From NCBI GenBank assembly GCA_026545225.1, contig CM048852.1, positions 10,650,501-10,714,500 on the forward strand: a stretch of DNA of 64,000 nucleotides, in the 5' to 3' direction. The DNA is from Cornus controversa (Eukaryota > Streptophyta > Magnoliopsida > Cornales > Cornaceae). Below the pieces are notes generated by a model, which did not search any database, was not told where the DNA came from, and was given only the letters and a program-made list of their open reading frames with translations. Position numbers and translations under genes: made by a program. This document shows, piece after piece, positions 58,501 through 64,000 of this stretch; the stretch's first letter is position 1, and every line of letters starts with the position of its first letter.

Positions 58501-58755
58501 AGGTATGCATAGGCAATTCGCATTGATAGAAGGGGAGAAATAATTTGATCTTATCACATCTTTCTGGGTGTGTGTGTTGTGTGTGTCTTACCTATTAAAA
58601 AAAAGACGAGAGAGAAAAGGAATGCGAGATATTAGATTTGTCATACTGGTGATTGCCTTCAATTTTGACTTTTCTAGGTATCTCTTGAACTTGGTGGCAA
58701 TGCACCTTGCATAATATTCGATGATGCAGACCTGGACGTGGCATTAAAGGGGACT
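25424..58755 (+). CDS. ALDH5F1: Succinate-semialdehyde dehydrogenase, mitochondrial (exons 1-11, 3' partial)
   Basis: This enzyme oxidises succinic semialdehyde to succinate with NAD+, the last step of the GABA shunt, in the mitochondrial matrix. Exons: 25424-25513, 27421-27534, 28209-28308, 30237-30285, 30621-30708, 30810-30920, 31626-31688, 31834-31944, 58249-58314, 58425-58502 and 58678-58755. They total 948 nt, 316 codons in one open frame, and every intron is GT-AG. The match to plant SSADH is strong throughout: [72 protein letters not shown] and the catalytic-Glu motif [10 protein letters not shown]. The plant family is about 525 residues, so roughly 60% is here. The exon with the catalytic Cys (NSGQTC) and the rest must lie beyond 64000. 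Intron 8 is 26.3 kb of nested TEs. Confidence 0.96.
27421..28308 (+). CDS. ALDH5F1: SSADH exons 2-3: start of the mature enzyme
   Basis: Exon 2 (27421-27534, 38 codons) carries [20 protein letters not shown] and GGKW, the N-terminal strand of the mature subunit. Exon 3 (28209-28308) has [13 protein letters not shown] and [13 protein letters not shown], the ALDH N-terminal cofactor-domain entry, and ends with one extra base. Introns 1 (25514-27420) and 2 (27535-28208) show no recognisable TE or RNA. Intron 1 has T-rich tracts that fit normal plant intron composition. Confidence 0.95.
28309..30236 (+). other. SSADH intron 3 (1.93 kb)
   Basis: No exon or RNA gene is seen. At 28950-29450 there are 'acccaacctgacttt' and 'ttgggttgggttggg' repeats in opposite sense about 300 bp apart. 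The outer 'tagggatgacaa' and 'gtcacaccccttag' ends suggest an old hAT-type MITE, but the termini and duplication do not match well enough for a firm call. Confidence 0.4.
30237..30920 (+). CDS. ALDH5F1: SSADH exons 4-6: NAD-binding domain, first half
   Basis: Exon 4 (30237-30285) encodes [16 protein letters not shown]. Exon 5 (30621-30708) encodes [20 protein letters not shown] and KPLKEAIGE. Exon 6 (30810-30920, 37 codons) encodes [19 protein letters not shown] and DRRLFVLKQ. Phases run 1, 2, 0 and restore the frame exactly. Compared with the Arabidopsis protein, the substitutions are conservative (for example Phe for Tyr in IEFFAEE), with no insertion or deletion. Confidence 0.95.
30946..31117 (-). 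mobile_element. Au-like tRNA-derived SINE in intron 6
   Basis: The minus strand has a pol III A-box-like TTGGTGCAATGGTA (about 31090-31103) and a B box GGTTCGAATC (about 31053-31062). An Au-type 3' part follows, ending CACTGGGAAATGCCCTTTTT. Total length is about 170 bp, close to the family's usual size. It lies inside SSADH intron 6, antisense to the gene. Target-site duplications are not clear. Confidence 0.75.
31626..31944 (+). CDS. ALDH5F1: SSADH exons 7-8: PWNFP and KPSE motifs
   Basis: Exon 7 (31626-31688) encodes [20 protein letters not shown], containing the PWNFP loop whose Asn stabilises the thiohemiacetal in ALDHs. Exon 8 (31834-31944) encodes [19 protein letters not shown], with the KPSE lysine that binds the NAD ribose, then [13 protein letters not shown]. 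Both are in phase 0. The donor at 31945 (CCG|GTAACT) opens the giant intron 8. Confidence 0.96.
32035..32326 (-). mobile_element. Possible SIRE-type LTR fragment
   Basis: The stretch 'gacttagacctagagggggt' near 32046 is the reverse complement of the pyrimidine-rich end common to SIRE-like copia LTRs. The following 250 bp is AT-rich and unrecognised. It ends at the gypsy LTR that starts at 32327. Confidence 0.35.
32327..33800 (-). mobile_element. Gypsy 3' LTR of the intron-8 element
   Basis: The left edge is TGTGACACCCCCC, a terminus shared with other gypsy LTRs here. From about 33165 to 33770 it aligns closely with 42605-43190, the 5' LTR of the same element ('aatgaaaggcttccca', 'ccaaagaccaccatgcgttg', 'aacctaagtaatag'). 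It has about 830 bp near its terminus that the other LTR lacks. It is cut at about 33800, where integrase coding begins, so its U3 promoter side is missing. Confidence 0.7.
32840..33085. repeat. Minisatellite of about 50 bp in the LTR
   Basis: Four to five imperfect units of roughly 45-60 bp contain 'caactcaaccatgcttgcaa' and 'aataaatataaatagg'. They lie in the part of the 3' LTR that is absent from the partner LTR. Confidence 0.8.
33830..34276 (-). pseudogene. Gypsy integrase C-terminal part, left of nested copia
   Basis: The minus strand encodes the integrase tail: [18 protein letters not shown], then [17 protein letters not shown], broken by frameshifts. It aligns with the integrase fragment at 66-266. 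The same pol continues on the right side of the nested copia element from 38844, after the 5-bp duplication CTCCA. The C-terminal part after LSPRF is lost against the LTR, so a chromodomain cannot be checked. Confidence 0.75.
34282..38838 (+). mobile_element. Ty1/copia element with both LTRs and TSD
   Basis: LTRs of 266 bp (34282-34547 and 38573-38838, TGTCAATGG to TTTTGACA) differ at ten positions by eye count. The 5-bp duplication CTCCA flanks the element (34277-34281 and 38839-38843). The primer-binding site TGGTATCAGAGCC is at 34548, and a purine tract TTGAGGGGGG lies just before the 3' LTR. The internal region reads gag, zinc knuckle, protease, integrase, RT and RNase H. At 4.56 kb it is slightly short, because the gag N-terminus is missing. 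It is inserted into the integrase of the minus-strand gypsy element. Confidence 0.95.
34586..38565 (+). pseudogene. Copia gag-pol polyprotein, decayed
   Basis: Gag (34586-35089) has [19 protein letters not shown]. Two zinc knuckles follow: [15 protein letters not shown] and [14 protein letters not shown]. Protease (35411-35683) reads [12 protein letters not shown], Leu replacing the Ser of DSGAS. Integrase (about 35880-36430) has the HRRLGH region and [21 protein letters not shown] core. RT (about 37090-37770) shows WKFVYSVK-like and [11 protein letters not shown], where the family has YVDDIV. RNase H is at 37908-38560 ([23 protein letters not shown]). At least eleven stops lie in frame, nearly all where Gln or Trp is expected, plus a frameshift near 38210. 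It is not autonomous. Confidence 0.9.
39306..39503 (-). pseudogene. Gypsy integrase N-terminal zinc-binding region
   Basis: The minus strand gives [20 protein letters not shown] and [16 protein letters not shown]. The two His of the integrase HHCC finger are visible in this stretch and the CxxC partner follows at about 39270 (KCSTCQ) after a stop. The catalytic core continues left to 38844 in broken frames before the nested copia element. Confidence 0.75.
39840..40170 (-). pseudogene. Gypsy RNase H
   Basis: The minus strand 40049-39840 encodes [17 protein letters not shown], the start of RNase H with its first catalytic Asp. [20 protein letters not shown] and [10 protein letters not shown] follow. 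Upstream residues ([16 protein letters not shown]) are in a different frame up to 40170. The connection-domain segment [10 protein letters not shown] to GYYRRFI, present in the sister copy at 5880-6080, is missing. Confidence 0.85.
40179..40637 (-). pseudogene. Gypsy reverse transcriptase
   Basis: The minus strand reads [47 protein letters not shown] and [15 protein letters not shown]. It carries the catalytic motif [10 protein letters not shown] and ends at YAKFEKCAF with a stop. It is an intact RT palm over 150 residues. Both copies here share this part at high identity. The stop marks a deletion junction of roughly 200 bp relative to the copy at 5748-6665. Confidence 0.9.
40644..41357 (-). 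pseudogene. Gypsy protease and RT N-terminus
   Basis: Protease (41357-40998) reads [14 protein letters not shown], where the family has VLFDTGAS: the catalytic Asp is Tyr and Gly is Ser, so the protease is dead. [12 protein letters not shown] follows. The next segment (40958-40644) carries [20 protein letters not shown] and [20 protein letters not shown], leading to RT. The same position in the first copy reads LFDTGAS. Confidence 0.85.
41472..42360 (-). pseudogene. Gypsy gag
   Basis: The minus strand has the gag core in pieces: [17 protein letters not shown] to VGDALQWW (42323-42081), then [17 protein letters not shown] (41922-41527, another frame). Near 41500 comes a zinc-knuckle-like region ([19 protein letters not shown]), where frames overlap. 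It is the capsid and nucleocapsid part of the element, now frameshifted. Confidence 0.8.
42599..43720 (-). mobile_element. Gypsy 5' LTR of the intron-8 element
   Basis: The left edge is TGACACATTAG, immediately after the minus-strand primer-binding site TTGGTATGAGAGC (42586-42598, one mismatch to tRNA-Met). It pairs with 33165-33770. A minus-strand TATA box (TATATAAAACTC, about 43415-43430) is followed by a CT-rich leader. ACGATC-type palindromes lie upstream of it (43496-43550). The right end is uncertain: TAACA at 43720 is the best terminus, but related sequence may continue to about 43800. Confidence 0.7.
43496..43550. repeat. Palindrome array, ACGATCAATCGT type
   Basis: Three copies of a word like TTACGATCAGTCGTA are separated by 'ttgcagg'. 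The same word and spacer, reverse complemented, occur at 24038-24115, so the two LTRs belong to related subfamilies. Confidence 0.75.
43800..44113 (+). mobile_element. LINE RT fragment, part 1
   Basis: The + strand encodes a non-LTR reverse transcriptase in broken frame: [48 protein letters not shown] and [17 protein letters not shown]. Family copies have YDHV and RQGDPLSP. It stops at 44113, inside codons that continue at 47818 as [12 protein letters not shown]. The 5-bp GTTAG here and GTGAG at 47818 flank the inserted LTR. The 5' end of the LINE is not defined. Confidence 0.85.
44160..44756 (+). mobile_element. Copia solo LTR with perfect TSD
   Basis: TGTTAGGTTGGC to TTTCTCAACA, 597 bp, flanked by GTGGA at 44155-44159 and again at 44757-44761. 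It is homologous to the copia 5' LTR at 8476-8999 in the other orientation. It contains a TATA-like CTATAAATAG (about 44334) and inserted GAGG-rich repeats (about 44380-44480) that the 8476 copy lacks. No internal region remains. Confidence 0.95.
45155..45310. repeat. Palindrome array, word ACGATGCATCGT
   Basis: About five copies lie here. The one at 45295-45306 is a perfect 12-bp palindrome. The array is in the homologous place to that at 20358-20552 in the sister LTR, but the outer base pairs differ: TACG...CGTA here, TTCG...CGAA there. Confidence 0.85.
45980..46516. mobile_element. hAT-type MITE with 8-bp TSD
   Basis: The termini TAGGGGTG and CACCCCTA are inverted repeats. The 8-bp duplication ATATTTAT flanks it (45972-45979 and 46517-46524), as is standard for hAT elements. 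The subterminal regions are rich in GATCCGATCCG words in opposite orientation at the two ends. The middle is AT-rich and non-coding. At 537 bp it is a non-autonomous element. Confidence 0.93.
46517..46734. repeat. 109-bp tandem duplication beside the MITE
   Basis: Two units (46517-46625 and 46626-about 46734) start ATATTTATGACA and run through 'aaaattcacacaag' and 'taagactcaacacac'. They differ at roughly ten positions. The sister LTR at 18373-20974 has one copy only (19560-19670). The duplication starts exactly at the MITE duplication site. Confidence 0.85.
47818..48940 (+). mobile_element. LINE RT fragment, part 2
   Basis: This is RT C-terminal half and downstream region: [29 protein letters not shown], then after a frameshift [34 protein letters not shown] and [20 protein letters not shown]. 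The catalytic FADD reads FAED (47891-47902), so the RT is dead. At 48587-48940 a region with [17 protein letters not shown] and [20 protein letters not shown] residues leads into the zf-RVT domain, cut at 48940 by the second gypsy LTR. Confidence 0.9.
49096..49397 (+). mobile_element. Copia solo LTR (302 bp) with TSD GAAAG
   Basis: TGTTATGTTGTGGCCCG to TGTCACAATA is flanked by GAAAG at 49091-49095 and 49398-49402. Removing it restores 'cctattggaaagagtgtc', which matches the sister LTR sequence near 44860. It is the same family as 50373-50777 and the LTR at 56951-57353, but lacks about 100 bp of the first half. Confidence 0.93.
49505..49710. repeat. Palindrome array, ATGCGCACGTTCGCAT type
   Basis: Several near-palindromic words rich in GCGC and TCGC lie here. 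Clear copies are ATGCGCACGTTCGCAT at 49667-49682 and TTGCGATCGTGCGCAT at about 49687-49702. The array sits about 260-470 bp inside the terminus of the 48941-52206 LTR once the solo LTR is discounted. Confidence 0.65.
50373..50777 (+). mobile_element. Copia solo LTR (405 bp) with TSD ATATC
   Basis: TATTATGTTGTGGCCCG to TGTCATAACA is flanked by ATATC at 50368-50372 and 50778-50782. It is full length for the family (compare 56951-57353, 403 bp). It carries a TATA-like GTATATAAGGG at about 50531 and a CTAGGGTTTGGGGTTGAAA leader block shared with the other copies. Confidence 0.95.
52207..52803 (+). mobile_element. LINE C-terminal zf-RVT region and 3' end
   Basis: The segment encodes [37 protein letters not shown] and [16 protein letters not shown], the CxxC and HxxxxC cysteine-histidine cluster of plant LINE zf-RVT domains. 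It continues past in-frame stops to about 52715 and then has a 3' UTR ending in an A-rich tail (52790-52803). This is the true 3' end of the LINE that starts near 43800. Target-site duplications cannot be checked because the 5' end is unclear. Confidence 0.88.
52820..53115 (-). mobile_element. LINE RT fragment, opposite strand
   Basis: The minus strand reads [34 protein letters not shown] and [12 protein letters not shown], the start of a plant LINE RT (families have LNATFIALIPKK). It lies tail to head against the + strand LINE and directly against the copia RNase H that ends near 53220. It is the N-terminal RT part that the + strand LINE lacks, but on the other strand. Confidence 0.8.
53220..54700 (-). 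pseudogene. Copia RT and RNase H, decayed
   Basis: The N-terminal edge of RT (54676-54455) has [20 protein letters not shown] and IDSLHKN. The palm follows in several frames, with the aspartate motif [17 protein letters not shown] near 53950-53975 on the minus strand. RNase H near 53400 includes [10 protein letters not shown]. There are multiple stops and frameshifts, including at the joins near 54450 and 54090. Confidence 0.75.
55133..55866 (-). pseudogene. Copia integrase
   Basis: The pre-integrase and zinc finger part (55866-55387) has [34 protein letters not shown] and [16 protein letters not shown], giving the HHCC ligands. The catalytic core (55348-55133) has [18 protein letters not shown], with the family Asp replaced by Asn in TDNG, and [21 protein letters not shown] frameshift lies between the blocks near 55380. 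The copy cannot be active. Confidence 0.88.
55982..56917 (-). pseudogene. Copia gag and protease, one frame with three stops
   Basis: A single frame runs from [16 protein letters not shown] (56917) through [16 protein letters not shown] knuckle follows that reads [15 protein letters not shown], with Tyr where the second Cys should be. It then reaches protease with [17 protein letters not shown], whose catalytic DSG is intact. Three in-frame stops (about 56663, 56396 and 56354) sit at family Trp, uncertain and Gln positions. The length and order are normal for copia, so the copy is only lightly decayed here. Confidence 0.88.
56951..57353 (-). mobile_element. Copia 5' LTR (403 bp)
   Basis: Left edge TGTTACGACAG, right edge CCACAACATAACA. 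It is the reverse complement of the solo LTR at 50373-50777 along its length. It adjoins the primer-binding site on its left, as a minus-strand 5' LTR should. Its TATA-like CTAATATATAAGGG (minus strand, near 57212) precedes the 'cctaaaccctaac' type leader. Confidence 0.93.
57459..57713. mobile_element. Stowaway-like MITE
   Basis: The left end is TA followed by CTCCCTCCGTCC, the plant Stowaway terminus. The right end GGAATGGATGTAG is a decayed inverse of it and is followed by TG where TA is expected. The AT-rich 255-bp body is normal for the family. It lies in the last part of SSADH intron 8. Confidence 0.85.
57714..58248 (+). other. Residual host sequence of intron 8, 3' end
   Basis: No TE, ORF or RNA is recognised. 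The last 60 bp before the acceptor are T-rich, as expected for a plant 3' splice region. Confidence 0.6.
58249..58755 (+). CDS. ALDH5F1: SSADH exons 9-11: GSTAVG and catalytic Glu
   Basis: Exon 9 (58249-58314) encodes [20 protein letters not shown] and PQ. Exon 10 (58425-58502) has [17 protein letters not shown], the nucleotide-binding GSTxxG turn. Exon 11 (58678-58755) has [20 protein letters not shown], whose Glu is the general base. They follow exon 8 in the correct phase after 26.3 kb, with acceptor TCTTAG|GGCGCT. The donor of intron 11 is ACT|GTAAGT. No NSGQTC exon follows within the window. Confidence 0.95.
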
Positions 58756-60601
58756 GTAAGTCAGTGAAACTTCCTAGATTACTAGCTGTATATATGTAGT
58801 TCCCATTCTAGATGATTTCCATGTTCCATGTATAGTTGGAGTGAGCAAATAGCAACCAAACTAAATCTAGAGAAAATTGATATCATCCTTCTATCTCTGT
58901 TTTATGTATTGTTTGCAAGATACAATATACGATTGGGCTTTTCTTTAATCCCAAGAGGCAAATAATGTTCCACTAAATTCTTTATGTTATATTTTATTTG
59001 CCTTTTCACTATCATGTGAATCATGTCATGGCTTCATTTATGTTGGTGGGTGTTTACAGCGTGTATTCCTGGCATCTGTTAGAAGCATCTTGAATTGCAA
59101 CAAGGTTGATTTCCAATTTGGTTACATTCAAAGTGGTATTAGACTATTGGTTTTTAAAAGGGTAGACTTGGAACCGTAAGCTTAAGTGAACTCATAATGC
59201 TGCCATATTATTAAATTCCATTTACCAATGCATCTAATGACCTGAAGTTTTAGAGCTTCAAAGTAATTTTCTCAGTGTTTCAAACTTATTTCTATACTTT
59301 TTGCTATTTGTGGTTGAATTTGGTCAGATAGCATTTTACCCCCGAGAAGGAATTCTTGAACCATGGGACTGTCAAATATGAAAGATCAACATTGTCAAAG
59401 AACATGCACTTTTCCCCATTAATCTTCCAACATACAAAATAAAAGGTTTTGGAACTTTTGAAGAATGTCCAGAAGATGTCAAGTACTTTTATTTGTCAAG
59501 ATTCACTGTAGATATTATTAGACAGGCATGAAACTGAAAGTCAGTTAATACTTGGTCCTATTCATTTCCACTTAAAGTTTCGGTTTCTGTTAGTCATGCT
59601 TGATCTGAAGTATGGAAACTTGACAAGGAACTGATTAGAACTCCTAAGGTTCAGCAGGATTCTAGTAACATAGTTGTGATTGGCTGCTTAGTGGTGTTAG
59701 TGGAACTTGCCAAAAATTTACCATTGAGACATCAATTTTGCAAAGAAATCCAGTGGTTATGTTAAGTGGCCTAGATGGACATCAGAACATCAGTTTACGA
59801 TTGGCAGTATCCGTGATTGTTGTTGTTTAGGGATTTCATACTTATTGCACACAAGAACAAAAAGTTTTTTTTTGTATTCAATGATAGTGGCACAGCCCAA
59901 GCACATACACAGGATCTTACATTGTGGAATATACCAACCCCTGTATAATACAAACAATTTGCATATACATATATACTGTATCCTTTTGAATGTCATGTAT
60001 GGAAGGCAGTTTTTCTTGCAAGCTTTTGGGCCCCAAATGTTGGAAGTCAGACAACTACTTCAGTTTCTCTGGGGTTGTGAGACTTCGTCTTCGGCTGGCC
60101 TTTGCAGATTTTATGTCACCAAAATATAAACAATATCTTGGTACATACTTCTGGCTTGGAAATATCTCATAGATAGAATGCAGCTTAGGTAGAGAATCTG
60201 ATAGCTCAAGGATTGGTGGACCCAAATAATACCTGGTTAAGGCTGAAGACTTGCAAAATCTGAGTTTAGAGGAGACTTTTCCAATTTCCAGCAAGAAAGT
60301 CTGTGAGCTATGGGTCAAAGCCAAGCCTGAGAAGAGGAAGAACAAGGCAACTATCTAAATCAGATTTCTTTCCACTTCCAAAAATCCCTCTCTTAAATTT
60401 CAGGCTTCTATATATGGTAGTTAAGGGGGTTATTTATTAGTGAAGTATTTAATTACCTACAACTGGTGGGACAAGTAGCTTATAAGCAACCATCTCAATG
60501 ACAAGTAGGTGACGAGTGATTGACAAGGAGCCTCTTCAATGATGAGTAGGTAACGAACATTTTGCAAGTAGCCACCTGATGGAGAACAAGATATGGCTGG
60601 T
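58756..60601 (+). other. SSADH intron 11, 5' part
   Basis: This is AT-rich intron sequence after the donor GTAAGT. I looked for the next SSADH exon (LAAKFRNSGQTC) in all three frames and did not find it. Short ORFs at 59845-60345 match no family. The part at 59000-60550 may include old TE sequence, but no termini are visible. Confidence 0.6.
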
Positions 60602-61526
60602 GTTAGAATGTATATTGTTAGGGCATTTGTGTAATTACACCCTACAAGGGTATTATTGTCAATTTATTCCTTGTACAGATATATGGGACTAAGATCCTTT
60701 TTTTCAAATGAGAAAATATACAACAACTATTCAATCTCTCCTCTGTGTTTCTACATGGTATTAGAGCGTCAATCTGTGTGTTCTGAGATCGTTGAGATCG
60801 TAGAGAGTGTTCTACGATCGAGTGTGTTCTGAGATCGTAGAGAGTAGAGAGTGTTCATAGATCACTGTCGTCTTTGTGTTCGACTTGTCGATTGGTCGGC
60901 GTCAATATCCGGTCCATCTTCACTGAATCTGGGCATTTAATTCACATCGCAAACAATCGTTGTCTCATCATCAGAAACGGTGCCGCTGTCATCTAGTCAG
61001 TATATTCCGTCCACTGCGTCACTGCCAAACTCCAGCATTTGGTCTTCTCCAACAAAATACCTACCACCGCGAAGCTCCATTGAAGCCACCATCTGCCGAG
61101 AACCACCGGGCAACCCCGAGAGAAAGAAAAAGGCAGGAGGGAGAGAGAGAACATAGAGAAGCAGAGAGGAAGAAGGCTGCTGTCGCCATCCAATTCTGCC
61201 GCCTCAAAAGCCCTTCACAGTACTTAGGGCTTGAAGAGAAGAGGGGTGTTTGGTTACATGGATAAGCAACCCAAGTTTGGGACAACTTCGGTACGCGGAT
61301 AGTTAATCTGAAGGTGGGATAGGCCAGCAACCCGACCCATACCCTCCCCTCCCCTCCCTGACCCACCAGGTACTATTCGGGTCGACCCATTTGAAAAAAA
61401 AAAAACAAGTTCTGTTTGTGCAACCTCTTTGTCTGGCTCCATTTTAGGCCATTAATTCATTTCTTGCCAATTTTTTTTTTCTTTCTCTGTAATTTTTTTT
61501 TTCTGCAAATTTTCTGTTAGCTTGTC

Positions 61527-62460
61527 ATGGCTGAGCTACCTATGACTGTGCCTCCTTCTGAACTCAAAACCTCTGCTGCCATTAGTGATCATATTGGGCT
61601 GCAAATTACAACCGTCAAACTCACTAATACCAACTATCTGTTATGGGCCCAAGCGGTGAAGATTTCACTCGGGCTCAACGCAAATTAAATTTCATCTTTA
61701 ATGATCCTCCATCTACCATAGATCAAGGATATGCTGATTGGGAAGCTAACAACTATCTGGTCATGTCTTGGCTGTGGCATAGTATGGAATCCTCCGTTTC
61801 AGCCAACTTTATGTTTGTTAATACTGCAAAGGAAATTTGGGATGCAGTTAAAGAAACCTATTCGATGGACAAGAATGTTTCTCACATCTACACTTTGTAT
61901 GAGAAGATGTTTCCTTTCTGTCAGTCAGGCCGAGGCATAGGTGAGTATTACAGTGCCTTTAAAGGACTGTTGGATGAATTGAATCAATATCATCCATTGA
62001 CTACTGATCTTGAGGTTCAAAAATGACAACGCCAGGAATTTCATGTCTCCATTTTTCTCATTGGTTTGGATCTTACTCTTCAAACTATCCGAGATCAAAT
62101 TCTTGCTGGTGATGGAGGACTCCCATCTTTGGGTAACATCTATGCTCGATTACTTCGAGTTGTTGAATCATCCCCAGCATAATCCATTGGAAAAGAACAT
62201 TCAGCTATGCTGCTTCCATCTCCTTAGCATTTTCCCCAAGGTCGTGGTACTTCCAGTAGCAATTGTGGCTATGGAATCAATATGGGTGGTCCTCGTGGAA
62301 ATGGTGGTTGCGATAGCGGTCGTGGTCGGTGTAGTCGTGGTCGTGTCAATACTCGTCACTATGGTCACTCTCATGGTACCATTCATACTATTGAGTATTG
62401 TTGGGATCTTCATGAAAACCAGCATGGGCAAATCAAGCAGTCATTTCCTCTGCCACGACT
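61527..62460 (+). pseudogene. Copia gag
   Basis: Gag starts MAELPMTVPPSELKTSAAIS and runs LTNTNYLLWAQAVKISLGLN before a frameshift near 61650. It continues (61643-62026) with LVMSWLWHSMESSVSANFMF, EIWDAVKETYSMDKNVSHIY and GIGEYYSAFKGLLDELNQY, the standard copia gag fold. A stop at 62024 is followed by FLIGLDLTLQTIRDQIL-type residues. At 62270-62400 a Gly-Arg-rich stretch replaces the usual knuckle region (the frame is decayed). It is no longer a functional capsid gene. Confidence 0.88.
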
Positions 62461-62574
62461 GATTCTCATCCCTTTATTGGATATGATCCTTCAGCCTCTA
62501 CTGCCGCTGCCTCGCGACCCGGTTCATCTCCTACTAATGATCTTGTCACATTATCACGTGCCGAGTTCAGTGCC

Positions 62575-64000
62575 TTGGTCAACTTGGCACACCACAAGCC
62601 CCCTGATGGTGTTGCTACATTTGCCCAGTTAGGTAAGATTGCATGTTTTTTGGACTTACAGGTGTCATCCTCTCCTTGGGTTCTCGACTTTGTGGCATCT
62701 ACTCATTTGACCGGTAATGAATCTTTATTTTGTACCCTCCAGAAGTATACTTGCACACCTTCTGTTACTCTGGCTGATGGTAGAACTCGTCTTATTATTG
62801 GCCAGGGTATAATTAAACGCACCTCTTCTATTTTGTTATCCTCTGTACAATTGGTTCCTCACTTTTCTTTTAATTTGTTATCGGTGAGTAAACTAACTCA
62901 AGCACTCAACTATTCTGTGACCTTTTATCCTTCTTTTTGTGTTTTTCGGGACCTCAAAACGAAGAGGACGATTGGTGGTGGTCTTGAACAAAATGGCCTC
63001 TATTACTTGGATTGTGGGTCGTCTACTAGTGGCATGGCTCTGCATTCTCGGGTTTCTGCCAACCAGTGGCATTGTCGATTGGGTCATCCCTCACTGAAGT
63101 ACTTGAAGTCGGCACTACCTTTTCTTGAGTTAGTAACTACTTTGGATTGTGAGTCATGTCAATTAGGAAAGCATCATAGAGTTTCTTTTCCTCCTCGTAT
63201 CAATAATCGTTGGTCCTCTCTTTTTGAATTAGTGCATACTAATATTTGGGGTCCTACTCGTCATACAAGTACCTTAGGTTTTTCCTATTTTGTTAATTTT
63301 GTTGATGACTATTCAAGGATGACTTGGCTATATTTAATGAAAGATCGTTCTGAACTCCTTGCTATATTTTAATTATTTTATAAAGAAATTGAGGTCCAAT
63401 TTAATTGTGTTATTCGTATTTTACAATCTTATAATGCTATGGAATTTGTCAAAGGTGCTATTTTTGAATTTTGTGATTCTTGTGGTATTTTGCATCAGAC
63501 TTCCTGTTCTTATACTCAGCAAAATGCAGTAGCAGAACGGAAAAATAGGCACTTAATTGAAATCGCTCGAACTCTAATGATCCATATGAATCTTCCCAAA
63601 CCATTTTGGGGAGATGCTGTTTTAACTGCTTGTTATTTAATTAATCGTATGCCATCTTCTGTTCTTAATTGGACGTCTCCTTGCTCTATTGTTTTTTCTA
63701 GTCGTCCTCTATTTGTGGTGTCTCGTGTTTTTGGTTGCGTATGCTTTGCTCATATGTTACGTCCCGGCATAGATAAACTGTCTCCTTGTGCAATTAAGTG
63801 TGCCTTTGTTGGCTACTCTCGAACTCAAAAGGGATATAAATGTTGGGATCCTAGCACTCGTCGTTATTTTGTGTGTATGGATGTGACCTTCTTTGAAGAC
63901 ACTTCTTTCTTCTCTTCCCGTGGTTTGTCTTTACATACTGATTTATTGCTTCCCTTACTTGTTATCTTTGCTTCTACTGAGTTGGTCACACCAAAACCCC
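62575..64000 (+). pseudogene. Copia protease and integrase
   Basis: Protease begins WVLDFVASTHLTGNESLF, where the family has WVLDSGASTHMTG: the DSG triad reads DFV, so it is inactive. The integrase zinc-binding part has WHCRLGHPSLKYL and LDCESCQLGKHHRVSF, and the core has FVDDYSRMTWLYLMKD. A stop at 63370-63372 interrupts it. It continues with [35 protein letters not shown] and KGYKCWDPSTRRYFV, close to the window edge. The middle core Asp motif near 63430 is changed (SYNAMEF where SDNGxEF is expected). Confidence 0.9.

Larger units (their letters stand above)
60602..64000 (+). mobile_element. Ty1/copia element in SSADH intron 11 (runs off window)
   Basis: A short LTR (60602-60754, TGTTAGAATG to TTTCTACA, 153 bp) is followed by the primer-binding site TGGTATTAGAGC at 60755 and a 770-bp leader. 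Gag, protease and integrase follow to the window edge. RT, RNase H and the 3' LTR must lie beyond. It is in sense orientation with SSADH. Confidence 0.9.

Noticed and set aside
59845..60345. Possible SSADH exon 12 or another gene
   Set aside because: None of the frames contains NSGQTC or other ALDH motifs, and the ORFs overlap on both strands without a family match.
60960..61442. Four overlapping ORFs on both strands
   Set aside because: They fall in the leader of the copia element between its primer-binding site and gag, with compositional bias (Arg/Glu on one strand, Ser/Leu on the other).

Overview
This is plant nuclear DNA, very probably from a dicot: AT-rich, with GT-AG introns, a 5-bp target-site duplication around most LTR insertions, Stowaway and hAT MITEs, and an Au-like SINE. 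There is one recognisable host gene, on the + strand: the 5' eleven exons (25424-58755) of mitochondrial succinate-semialdehyde dehydrogenase (SSADH, ALDH5F1). It runs off the right edge. The catalytic Cys exon and the C-terminal third are not in the window. Nearly everything else is transposable element (TE) sequence in several layers of nesting.

Left arm (1-25350): no host gene is seen. A minus-strand Ty3/gypsy chromovirus-like pol (1-282 and about 5240-7365) is split by a long-LTR gypsy fragment on the + strand (283-about 5040). It then joins abruptly to a broken minus-strand Ty1/copia element (7366-8999). Further right are a truncated gypsy LTR (9143-10790), copia fragments (11041-11400 and 12075-13828), a SIRE-like LTR (about 16690-18128) and two long gypsy LTRs back to back (18373-20974 and 20975-24327). 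The second of these carries a tandem and inverted TRIM array (21713-22976). An unidentified coiled-coil retroelement remnant with a tRNA-Met primer-binding site (24328-25165) ends about 260 bp before the SSADH start codon.

SSADH (25424 to the right edge): exons 1-8 lie in 6.5 kb. Intron 8 is 26.3 kb (31945-58248) and is a stack of insertions: a minus-strand gypsy element (about 32327-43720) holding a copia element with both LTRs (34282-38838); a + strand LINE (about 43800-52803) broken by two gypsy LTRs, which are themselves broken by three copia solo LTRs and a hAT MITE; a minus-strand LINE scrap; a minus-strand copia element (about 53220-57353); and a Stowaway MITE (57459-57713). Exons 9-11 follow at 58249-58755. 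Intron 11 is over 5.2 kb and holds another copia element (60602 to the right edge). All splice sites seen are GT-AG and the eleven exons join in one open frame of 316 codons, so the gene looks functional despite the insertions.

I found no defence island, CRISPR array, gene cluster or clearly new coding system. The most unusual structure is in the LTRs: arrays of short perfect or near-perfect palindromes whose arm sequence differs between LTR copies while the dyad symmetry is kept.
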